DNA from: Acidiphilium rubrum
GTDB lineage: Bacteria > Pseudomonadota > Alphaproteobacteria > Acetobacterales > Acetobacteraceae
Length of the DNA stretch: 64,000 nt
NCBI RefSeq assembly: GCF_900156265.1
Contig: NZ_FTNE01000010.1
Coordinates: 21,467-85,466, forward strand
Direction of reading: 5' to 3'
Shown piece after piece: positions 34,464 to 41,993 of this stretch. The position numbers and the translations under genes were made by a program. Position 1 is the first letter of the stretch. Each line of letters begins with the position of its first letter. Below the pieces are notes generated by a model, which made no database searches, was not told the origin of the DNA, and saw nothing but the letters and a program-made list of their open reading frames with translations.

Positions 34464-35266
34464 TCCACCCCCTCGCGGTCGTCGATCCGAACGCCAAAAT
34501 CGGCGCGCGCGTCCATATCGGCCCGTTCTGCATGGTCGGCCCCGGCGCCATCCTCGCCGATGGCGTCGACCTGGTTTCGCACGTCGTGATCGATGGCCGC
34601 ACCAGCATCGGGGAAGGCACCAAAATCTTTCCGTTCGCCACCATCGGCATGGCACCGCAGGATCTGAAATATAAAGGCGAAGATACCGAAACGATCGTCG
34701 GCGCGCGCTGCACCATCCGCGAACACGCCACCATCAATCGCGGCACCGCACCCGGCGGCGGTATCACCCGCGTCGGTGACGATTGCCTGTTGATGACCGC
34801 CGTGCACGTCGCCCATGACTGCCAGCTCGGCAACGGCATCGTTATCGCCAATAACGTCGTCATGGGCGGCCACGTCGAAATCGCAGACCGCGCCATCATC
34901 GGCGGCGCCGCCGCCATCCACCAGTTCGTCCGGATCGGTCAAGGGGCGATGATCGGCGGGATGTCCGGCGTCGAAGCCGACGTGATCCCCTACGGCATGA
35001 TCATCGGCAACCGCGCCCGGCTCGCCGGCCTCAATATCATCGGGCTGCGCCGGCGTAACATCGATCACGCCACCATCCACCACATGCGCGCCACCTTCAA
35101 CGCCCTGTTCCGCGATTGCACCCACCCGTTCCAGGAACGCCTCAAAACCCTGCAATCGCAACCCCACGACCCCCACACCACCGAAATCCTCGCCTTCGCC
35201 GCCAACCCCGGCAAACGCGGCCTGATCCGGACGACGACCACCGCCGCTGACGACGCCGAGGGGTGA
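34460..35266 (+). CDS. lpxA: UDP-N-acetylglucosamine O-acyltransferase
   Basis: A 268-residue left-handed beta-helix enzyme. It begins IHPLAVVDPNAKIGARVHIG, has the catalytic histidine region TAVHVAHDCQLGNG and GGAAAIHQFVRIG, and a helical C-terminal domain with GLRRRNI. It performs the first step of lipid A synthesis. The 3' end is extremely C-rich, and a palindromic element begins 4 bp after the stop. Confidence 0.95.
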   Translation: MIHPLAVVDPNAKIGARVHIGPFCMVGPGAILADGVDLVSHVVIDGRTSIGEGTKIFPFATIGMAPQDLKYKGEDTETIVGARCTIREHATINRGTAPGGGITRVGDDCLLMTAVHVAHDCQLGNGIVIANNVVMGGHVEIADRAIIGGAAAIHQFVRIGQGAMIGGMSGVEADVIPYGMIIGNRARLAGLNIIGLRRRNIDHATIHHMRATFNALFRDCTHPFQERLKTLQSQPHDPHTTEILAFAANPGKRGLIRTTTTAADDAEG

Positions 35267-35269
35267 CGG

Positions 35270-35503
35270 GGTGGGGTGGGGTGAGGAAGAAGGCCAGGGG
35301 CTCTGCCCCTGGACCCCGTTAAAGGCGGAGCCTTTAAAATCCATTCGTTTTAGGCAAGGGGAGGGCGACCCAGGCCAGATCGACGGAAAATCCCAGGCAG
35401 CGCCCTCCCCTTGCCTAAAACTAGCGGGTTCTAAGGGCTCTGCCCTTAGTGGGGGTCGAGGGGGCAAAGCCCCCTGGCCTGCTTCCTCACCGAACCCCAC
35501 CCC
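35270..35503. repeat. Multi-hairpin palindromic element, copy 2
   Basis: Inverted relative to copy 1. The core stem pairs 35347-35367 with 35401-35421 around a 33-base loop, which, read in reverse, shares most bases with the loops of copies 1 and 4. Left side hairpins: CCAGGGGC/GCCCCTGG and AAAGGC/GCCTTT; right side: AAGGGC/GCCCTT and GGGGGC/GCCCCC. The outermost arms (GGGGTGGGGTGAGGAAG and its imperfect complement ending at 35503) are specific to this copy but still complementary to each other. It fills the lpxA-lpxI gap completely. Confidence 0.9.
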
Positions 35504-36322
35504 ATGACCCTAGGCATCATCGCCGGCGGTGGTCCGTTGCCCGGTCAGGTGGCGTTGGCGGCGCTTGCGGCGGGGCGTGGGGTTTTTGTGGTGGCGTTGG
35601 AGGGGTATGCGGATTTGCGGGTGGTTGGTGGGTTTCCGCATGAGGTGGTGCGGCTGGGTGCGGTGGGTGTTGCGGTGGCGGCGTTGCGGCGGGCGGGGTG
35701 TGTGGATTTGGTGTTGGCGGGGCCGGTGAAGCGGCCATCGTTGTTGGATTTGCGGCCGGATGCGGTGGGGGCGCGGTTGCTGGCGCGGGTGGGGCGGGCG
35801 GCGTTTGCGGGGGATGACGGGTTTCTGGCAGCGATCGTGCGGGTTCTGGGCGAGGAGGGGTTTCGGGTTCTGGGGGCGCATGAGGTGATGGCGGAGGTTT
35901 TGGCGCCGGCGGGTTTGCTGACGCGGGTGGGGCCGGATGCGGCGGCGTTGGCGGATATTGCGCGGGGTGTTGCGGTGGTGCGGGCGATGGGTGTGGCGGA
36001 TGTCGGCCAGGCTTGCGTGGTGCAACAAGGGATTGTGCTGGCGGTCGAGGCGGTTGAGGGCACGGATGCGATGTTGGCGCGTGCTGGGGCTTTGGCGCGA
36101 CCGGGGCCGGGCGGGGTGTTGGTCAAGCTGGTGAAGCCGGGGCAGGACCGGCGGGCGGATTTGCCGACGTTGGGGCCGGCGACGATTGCCGGGGCGCGTG
36201 AGGCTGGGTTGCGCGGTGTGGCATTCGAGGCGTTGGGCGCCATATTGATCGAGCGCGCGGCGATGGTTGCGTCGGCGGATGGGGCGGGGTTATTTCTGCT
36301 CGGCATCGATCCGGCGGCTTGA
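35504..36322 (+). CDS. lpxI: UDP-2,3-diacylglucosamine pyrophosphatase, LpxI type
   Basis: A 272-residue protein. N-terminal LGIIAGGGPLPGQVA, GPVKRPSLLDLRPD, GDDGFLAAIVRVLGEEGF, VVQQGIVLAVEAVEGTDAML and VKLVKPGQDRRADLPTLGP match the LpxI family, which replaces LpxH in alphaproteobacteria. It forms lipid X. The ATG abuts the palindromic element, with no purine-rich ribosome-binding site in the CCCCACCCC before it. Codons are extremely G-rich, in sharp contrast to lpxA on the same strand. lpxB is not next, as it often is. Confidence 0.93.
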   Translation: MTLGIIAGGGPLPGQVALAALAAGRGVFVVALEGYADLRVVGGFPHEVVRLGAVGVAVAALRRAGCVDLVLAGPVKRPSLLDLRPDAVGARLLARVGRAAFAGDDGFLAAIVRVLGEEGFRVLGAHEVMAEVLAPAGLLTRVGPDAAALADIARGVAVVRAMGVADVGQACVVQQGIVLAVEAVEGTDAMLARAGALARPGPGGVLVKLVKPGQDRRADLPTLGPATIAGAREAGLRGVAFEALGAILIERAAMVASADGAGLFLLGIDPAA

Positions 36323-36360
36323 TGATCGTTGGGTCATAATCGTTGGAAAGGGAAACCAGA

Positions 36361-36756
36361 ATGAGCGGCGAGTTTCAGTATCTGCATACGATGATCCGGG
36401 TGAATGATCTGGAGGAGAGCATCGGCTTTTATACCAAGTTGCTGGGGATGAAGGAGTTGCGCCGGACTGATGTGCCGGACGGCAAGTATACGCTGGCGTT
36501 CGTGGGGTATGGTGGCGAGAAGGACCACACGGTGCTTGAGCTGACCTATAATTACGGCACCGATCATTACGATCAGGGCACGGCGTTCGGCCATCTGGCG
36601 CTGGGTGTGGCGGACATCAAGGCGACTGTGGAAAAACTGCGGGCGGCGGGTGCGAAGATTTCGCGCGAGCCGGGCCCGGTGAAGTTCGGCACCACGGTGA
36701 TTGCGTTCATCGAGGACCCGAACGGCTACAAGATCGAGCTGATCGAGCGCCACTGA
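36361..36756 (+). CDS. gloA: Lactoylglutathione lyase (glyoxalase I)
   Basis: A 131-residue vicinal-oxygen-chelate protein. Metal ligands are visible in [10 protein letters not shown] (His), VLELTYNYG (Glu), FGHLALGV (His) and YKIELIER (Glu). [16 protein letters not shown] is typical. It isomerises the glutathione hemithioacetal of methylglyoxal. The ATG at 36361 follows GGAAAGGGAAACC, better than the upstream GTG. The next gene begins one base after its stop. Confidence 0.92.
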   Translation: MSGEFQYLHTMIRVNDLEESIGFYTKLLGMKELRRTDVPDGKYTLAFVGYGGEKDHTVLELTYNYGTDHYDQGTAFGHLALGVADIKATVEKLRAAGAKISREPGPVKFGTTVIAFIEDPNGYKIELIERH

Positions 36757-36757
36757 G

Positions 36758-38032
36758 ATGAGCACCGCGCCGGTTCCGCCGATTCCCGCGTTGCGGCAGG
36801 GCAAGAGCCTGTCGTTTCGGGCTTTGTCGGCGGGGTTTGGCGCGGTGGAGGCGGTGGTGCCGCGCCATTGGCCGGCGGTGACGGCGGATGGCATTGCGCG
36901 GGCGGCGGGGGTTTCGCTCGATGGGGCGGCGCGGGAGGGTTTGGCGCGGCTGACCGAGGCGATGGCGCGCGAGACGCATCTTTCGTTGTTCGGGCGGGTT
37001 TCGGTGCGGTATGATCTGACAAGGCTGGCCCGCAATGCTGCGCTGATCGAGCGGATGCATGCGGAGACGCCGGCGATCGGGGCGGCGCCGGTGGTGGCGC
37101 CGCTGTTCATTATGGGGTTGCCGCGGTCGGGCACCAGTTTTTTGCATACGCTGCTTGGCTATGATCCGGACGTGATGGTGCCGCGGGTGTGGCAGACGCT
37201 GTATCCGGCGCCGCGGCCGCGCGATTTCGACAAGCGGGGAAGTGCGGCGGCGCGCAAGACGGATCGGCAGTTGGATATTTTCGCGGGGATGGCGCCGGAT
37301 TTTCCGGCGATTCATCCGATCGATGCGGACAGTCCGCAGGAGTGCAGCGAGATTACCGCGCATGTGTTCCAGTCGCTGCGGTTCGATACGACGTTCCGGG
37401 TGCCGTCCTACACGACATGGCTCGATGGGTTTGGCCATGATGCGGCGTTTGCGTTTCACAAGCGGTATTTGCAGGCGTTGCAGCATGGGGTGGGGGCGAA
37501 ATTCTGGGCGCTGAAATGTCCTGACCATACGTTTTCGATTCCGGCGATTCTGGCGACCTATCCGGATGCGCGATTCGTGGTGGTGCATCGGGACCCGGTG
37601 CATGTCTTTGCCTCGGTCGCGCATATGACGGAGGTGCTGCGGGCGCCGTTCCTGCGGGAGATCGACACGGTGGAGATCGGCCGGCAGGTGACCGAGCGCT
37701 GGATCGAAGGGGCGAAATTGCTGGTGGCGTTCGACCGCAGCGGCGCGGTGCCGCCGGAGCGGTTGATCAACCTGCACTATGAGGATCTGACCGGTGATCC
37801 GGTCGCGACGGTGGATCGGGTCTATCGCCATTTCGGCGAGACGCTGTCACCGGCGGCGGCGGCGGCGATGCGCGGCCATCTGGCTGCGGCGCCGCGCGGC
37901 GGGTATGGCCGCAACCGCTATCAGATGGCGGATTTTGGGATCAATCCTGAGCGGCTCCGGCCGGATTTCGCGCCGTATATGGATTATTTCGGCATCAATA
38001 CGCGGGCTGCACCCGGAGAGCTGCCGGCATAG
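36758..38032 (+). CDS. Sulfotransferase-family protein (Sulfotransfer_3-like)
   Basis: A 424-residue protein. The phosphosulfate loop is LFIMGLPRSGTSFLHTLLG (about residue 118). ECSEITAHVFQS, FWALKCPDHTFSI and ARFVVVHRDPVHVFASVAHM (3'-phosphate region) are shared with bacterial sulfotransferase_3 proteins. The acceptor is unknown; lipid or glycan sulfation in the envelope is possible. It starts with TGAGATG coupling to gloA. Second sulfotransferase-like gene in the window; the two are only distantly alike. Confidence 0.75.
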   Translation: MSTAPVPPIPALRQGKSLSFRALSAGFGAVEAVVPRHWPAVTADGIARAAGVSLDGAAREGLARLTEAMARETHLSLFGRVSVRYDLTRLARNAALIERMHAETPAIGAAPVVAPLFIMGLPRSGTSFLHTLLGYDPDVMVPRVWQTLYPAPRPRDFDKRGSAAARKTDRQLDIFAGMAPDFPAIHPIDADSPQECSEITAHVFQSLRFDTTFRVPSYTTWLDGFGHDAAFAFHKRYLQALQHGVGAKFWALKCPDHTFSIPAILATYPDARFVVVHRDPVHVFASVAHMTEVLRAPFLREIDTVEIGRQVTERWIEGAKLLVAFDRSGAVPPERLINLHYEDLTGDPVATVDRVYRHFGETLSPAAAAAMRGHLAAAPRGGYGRNRYQMADFGINPERLRPDFAPYMDYFGINTRAAPGELPA

Positions 38033-38350
38033 ACCGATGGCCGTGACGCGGCGTGGGTAAAGGTTTGCGGCGGTTAATCGTTACATGCGTAATTTCTGAT
38101 GTTGTAATTTCAGCTCAATTTTATCTACAGCTTGTCAATTGTATTGGACAGCTTGATTACGGCTTGTATTGTCGTTGTTGGTAACCTGATTTTAGCGCTT
38201 GCGTTGGTATCGTCGAAGCGCTGCCCGCGGGCGCCGATGCGGCTTGCGAGACCTCTACACACATGTCTGGCTTTCTGATACTAACATTCATGTAACGAGA
38301 TTATAGCCATTAATGGGTCTGTGGTCTCGCTGGGCTCAGGAGAGGTATTT
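38033..38350. promoter_or_regulatory. AT-rich 318-bp intergenic region
   Basis: The longest gene-free stretch. Its middle (about 38080-38200) is much more AT-rich than surrounding DNA. ACAGCTTG occurs at 38127-38134 and 38148-38155, exactly 21 bp apart (two helical turns), with a related CGGCTTGT at 38160-38167. TTGTCA at 38132 could be a -35 element. This probably holds the promoter and operator of the regulator gene starting at 38351. No RNA gene or small coding frame is evident. Confidence 0.4.
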
Positions 38351-41221
38351 TTGTCCGCAGTGATCCCGTTTCCGCGCCATCAGCCCGGTAAAGCCAAGGA
38401 TACTGTGTGCTTCCTGATCGCTGACCTGGAAGCGGCAACTGCCACCGAGGCGCCCGCGCGCGGAAGTGTGCCGCAGCCCTTGTTGGCGGGGTATAAATCG
38501 CTGATCGGGCGCATTGTCGGCGAATGCGGTGGCCGTGTGTTCAAATCGGGCGCCACGCGCTCGCACGCGGCGTTTGCCAGCGTCGGCCCTGCCGTTGCGG
38601 CGGCGCTCGAACTACAACGCGCCTTTATCGCGCGCGGGCCGGACGATGGTGTGGCGGTGCGCGCGGGGATTCATGCGGGGCTCGCGGAATTGGTCGGGGA
38701 CGAGTATGGCGGTGCGGCGCTCAACCGCGCCGCCCGGCTGGCGACGATTGCGCATGGCGATCAGGTGCTGATTTCGGCCGAGGCGGCGCGGATGGTGGAT
38801 GCCGCCGAACTGCCGGACTTCGCGACGATCGACCGGCTCGGCTGGTTCCGGCTGCGGGACCTGCTTGAGCCGGAGGCGGTTCATCAACTGACTCACCCTG
38901 ACCTGCGCGCTGATTTCCCACCGTTGCGCTCGCTTGATAGCGGCCCACACAATCTGCCGCTGCTGAGCAATTTCTGCATCGGCCGGAATCAGGAACTCGC
39001 GGTGCTCGGCGAATTGCTCGATCATCATCGCCACCGGCTGATCAGCATCGTTGGTCCGGGCGGGATCGGTAAAACGCGGCTGGCGCTGCAATGCGGGGCG
39101 GAAAACCTGGCCTGGTTTCCCGATGGGGTGTGGTTCGTCGATGTCGGGGTTTTATCCGAGGCGGGACAGGTGGCCGAAGCGGTGTGCACGCTGCTCGGCT
39201 TCAAATTCGGCGGGGATCGCACCGCGGCGGAGCTGCTGCCCTCGCTGCTGCGCCACAAGCGGCTGATGATCGTATTCGACAATTGCGCGCATCTTGCGGG
39301 GCAGGTGGGCATTCTGGCCACCGAACTGCTGCGCGGCTGCCGGGATGTTACCGTGCTGGCCACCAGCCGGACCCCGATTGGGGTCGAGGGCGAATATTGC
39401 ATGGCACTCGGCGGCCACGGGCTGCCGGGTGAAGGCGGGCACCTGACGCTCGCCACAGCGATGGCTGCCCCGGCGATTCGACTGTTCGTTGCCCGCGCCC
39501 GTCAGGCGGTCGCGGATTTCAAGCTCACCGAAGCCAATTTGCCGATCGTCGCGGCGGTCTGCGGCCGTCTTGATGGCTCTGCGCTCGCGATTGAACTGGC
39601 CGCGGCACGGCTGCGCCAGTTGTCGCCTGCCGAACTGCTGCGCAGCCTGTCGAAAGGCACCGGGTCGCCGCTCGATGCGCCTGACCCCGGCTTCAACGGC
39701 GATCATGCGCTCGACCGCGTGATCGAAGCCAGTTACGAAATTCTGGATGCGGACCAGCGGGTCGCGTTCGCCCGGCTCGCGGTGTTCGGCGGCAGTTTCA
39801 CGCTCGATGCCGCACGCGAGACCATCGGCATGAGTCCGCTGCGCCCGTCGATGGTGCCGGGCCTGGTGAGTGCCCTGATCGATCAGTCGATGCTGACCAG
39901 AGTGCCTGGCTGGTCCGATGAGACCCGCTACCGATTGGCCGATACGGTGCGGCGCCATGCCATCGAAAAGCTGCGCGGCGACGCGGCCCGGCACGACGTT
40001 ATGGACCGTCTGTGCGCCTGGCTGATCCGCCACTATGGCGAGGGTGAGCGCATCTGGGCTGCCAGCCGCGCCGATGAATGGCTGGCGCGCTACCGGTGCG
40101 ACATCGATAATCTGCGCACGGCGTTCGCCTGGGCGTTCAACACCTCCGCCGGGCTGCTGCCGCGCGACCCCGGCTCGATCACCGATACCGGCAACGGCAA
40201 CACCGCCGCCGGGCTCATGCTGGTCAGCCTGACCAGCGAGTTGTGGCGCGATATGGGCATGACTGCCGAACAGCGCCACTGGCTGGATGTGGCACAGCCG
40301 CGCATTGGTGCCGCCACGCCGGATCGTGTCGCCGCACGCATCGGGCTTGATATCGCGTTTGCGAGCGGCGGCGGCGCGTTCGGTGACAAGCGCCGGGTCG
40401 GCGACGCGCTTGATGCGCTGGCGCGCTACAAGACCGTGGGCAATGCCGAGGATATCGCGCTGGCGGCATCGCGCATTGCCGTCTGTGTCATGAGCCCGGT
40501 GGATACCTCGGCCGCGCAACCCTATGTCGCGCTGATCGAGGCCGCCCTGCCAAACATGGGCCGCACCCGGCGCCGCGCGTGGTTGCTGAACGTGCTGGCC
40601 GCCATGACCCATTTCGCGGGTGACAGCCGGCGCGCGATCGCCCTGCTCGATGAAGCCTTGGCGATCAGCCGGCACTTTCGCGATCAGGTGAATATCCAGA
40701 TCGCGGGGCTCAACCTTGGTGAATTCCTGTTCGCGCAGGGCGATGTCGGCCGCGCCGCCGAGGAAGCGACCGCCGTGGCGGCGAGTTGCCGCGAAACCGG
40801 CAATCTGCTCGATCTGGCATTCTCGCTTGGCAATCTCGCCGCGTACGCCATGGTGCTGAACGATACGCCGCGCGCCCGCGCCGCGTTGGCCGAAGCCCTG
40901 CCGCTGGCGGCCGATATCAACATCGAATTCGTCCTGATGTCCTGCCTGCAGACGGCGGCCCTGCTCGCGGCACGCGAGGGTGCGCTGCACGACGCCTGCC
41001 GCCTTGCCGGCCATGCCGGGCATTTCTACGCGGTCAACGCCCTGGCGCGCGAGGCGACCGAAGCCGCCATTGACCATGCGCTGAGCGAAAGCCTCGATCA
41101 GGCGGAGGCCAGCGGTGCGCTGGCACACGCCGAGCGGGTGGCCCTGACGGAGCAGGGCGCCGGCGTAAAAACCCGGCACGCGATCGAACTCGCTACAAAA
41201 AATCGCGCTGGGCGGGCCTGA
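38351..41221 (+). CDS. Regulator with degenerate class III cyclase, NB-ARC-type ATPase and TPR-like repeats
   Basis: A 956-residue protein starting at TTG 38351 behind AGGAGAGG. Residues about 10-165 resemble an adenylate/guanylate cyclase domain: FLIADLEAAT keeps one metal Asp region and GIHAGLAELVGDEYGGAALNRAARL the late core. The second metal segment, usually ending GDG, reads FKSGATRSHAAF, so catalysis is doubtful. A STAND ATPase follows, with Walker A IVGPGGIGKTRLAL (about 230), LMIVFDNCAHL as Walker B and LATSRTPIG. The last 350 residues are helical TPR-like repeats (for example LNVLAAMTHFAGDSRRAIAL). Such proteins are signal-transduction ATPases; no DNA-binding domain is visible. Target unknown. 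Confidence 0.75.
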   Translation: MSAVIPFPRHQPGKAKDTVCFLIADLEAATATEAPARGSVPQPLLAGYKSLIGRIVGECGGRVFKSGATRSHAAFASVGPAVAAALELQRAFIARGPDDGVAVRAGIHAGLAELVGDEYGGAALNRAARLATIAHGDQVLISAEAARMVDAAELPDFATIDRLGWFRLRDLLEPEAVHQLTHPDLRADFPPLRSLDSGPHNLPLLSNFCIGRNQELAVLGELLDHHRHRLISIVGPGGIGKTRLALQCGAENLAWFPDGVWFVDVGVLSEAGQVAEAVCTLLGFKFGGDRTAAELLPSLLRHKRLMIVFDNCAHLAGQVGILATELLRGCRDVTVLATSRTPIGVEGEYCMALGGHGLPGEGGHLTLATAMAAPAIRLFVARARQAVADFKLTEANLPIVAAVCGRLDGSALAIELAAARLRQLSPAELLRSLSKGTGSPLDAPDPGFNGDHALDRVIEASYEILDADQRVAFARLAVFGGSFTLDAARETIGMSPLRPSMVPGLVSALIDQSMLTRVPGWSDETRYRLADTVRRHAIEKLRGDAARHDVMDRLCAWLIRHYGEGERIWAASRADEWLARYRCDIDNLRTAFAWAFNTSAGLLPRDPGSITDTGNGNTAAGLMLVSLTSELWRDMGMTAEQRHWLDVAQPRIGAATPDRVAARIGLDIAFASGGGAFGDKRRVGDALDALARYKTVGNAEDIALAASRIAVCVMSPVDTSAAQPYVALIEAALPNMGRTRRRAWLLNVLAAMTHFAGDSRRAIALLDEALAISRHFRDQVNIQIAGLNLGEFLFAQGDVGRAAEEATAVAASCRETGNLLDLAFSLGNLAAYAMVLNDTPRARAALAEALPLAADINIEFVLMSCLQTAALLAAREGALHDACRLAGHAGHFYAVNALAREATEAAIDHALSESLDQAEASGALAHAERVALTEQGAGVKTRHAIELATKNRAGRA

Positions 41222-41223
41222 GG

Positions 41224-41748
41224 CTAGCGGCCGTCCCGCCGTATCACGCTCTGGTACAGCAGCATTGGTACATCGTCGCGCACGAAACCCTCGACCTCGA
41301 CCATGCCGATGGCGCCCAGCACCGTGCGGCTCGCGAAATTATCGGCGCGCGCCACGGCGACGATCCGGGGCAGGCGCGCCTGGTCATGGCCGTAGCGCAA
41401 GGCGGCACCGCCGGCCTCACGCGCGAGGCCGGCGCCGCGCACCTCCGGCCACAGGGCGAACCGCAGCGCGATGCCGCGCCCATCCGGCCGCGCCGCCAGC
41501 CCGGTCATGCCGATGAAATTGCCGGTGTTCAGGCCGCGCACGGTCCAGATGCCGTAACCGTGCCTTCCCCATAAGCCGATGTCCTCGGCCAATTCTTCCG
41601 CCGCGCGCTCGCGGGTGCGCACGCCGCCCAACATCAGGGCGAAGGCGCGTGGGTCGGTTTTCAACGCGACGAGATCGGCGAGGTCGGCCCAGCTGACCGG
41701 GTCGAGCCGTAATCGCGCCGTGGTGACGCGCCAGGTGGGGTTGGTCAT
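41224..41748 (-). CDS. GNAT acetyltransferase
   Basis: A 174-residue RimJ/RimL-type protein. TTARLRLDPVSWADLADL starts the domain, FIGMTGLAARPDGRGIALRFALWPEVRGAGLAREAGGAALRYG holds the acetyl-CoA region, and ADNFASRTVLGAIGMVEVEGF ends it. Start at ATG 41748; the longer reading to 41766 goes into the adjacent palindromic element. It converges on the regulator gene, with 2 bp between stops. Substrate unknown. Confidence 0.8.
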   Translation of the reverse strand: MTNPTWRVTTARLRLDPVSWADLADLVALKTDPRAFALMLGGVRTRERAAEELAEDIGLWGRHGYGIWTVRGLNTGNFIGMTGLAARPDGRGIALRFALWPEVRGAGLAREAGGAALRYGHDQARLPRIVAVARADNFASRTVLGAIGMVEVEGFVRDDVPMLLYQSVIRRDGR

Positions 41749-41980
41749 CGCGGGGCTCCGCCCCACACCCGGCCAGGGGCTCTGCCCCTGGACCCCGCTA
41801 AGGGCGGAGCCCTTAGAACCCGGAGTTTTAGGATTGGGGAGGGCGCGGCACGGCGTTGCGACGGCGAAGACGTAGCAGCGCCCTCCCCAATCCTAAAACT
41901 AATGGATTCCAAAGGCTCCGCCTTTGGTGGGGGTCCAGGGGGCAAAGCCCCCTGGTGGGGTTTGGGGCGAAGCCCCATCA
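41749..41980. repeat. Multi-hairpin palindromic element, copy 3 (variant)
   Basis: The core stem is a perfect 22-bp inverted repeat, 41824-41845 with 41879-41900. It differs from the other copies at three adjacent positions (GGATTGGGG instead of GGCAAGGGG), and the opposite arm carries the matching changes. The central loop is unlike the others. Side hairpins include CCAGGGGC/GCCCCTGG, AAGGGC/GCCCTT, AAAGGC/GCCTTT and GGGGGC/GCCCCC, plus an extra outer pair of small hairpins, GGGGCTCCGCCCC on the left and GGGGCGAAGCCCC on the right. It lies between the GNAT start and the ettA stop. Confidence 0.88.
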
Positions 41981-41993
41981 CTGACCGTCCCCA

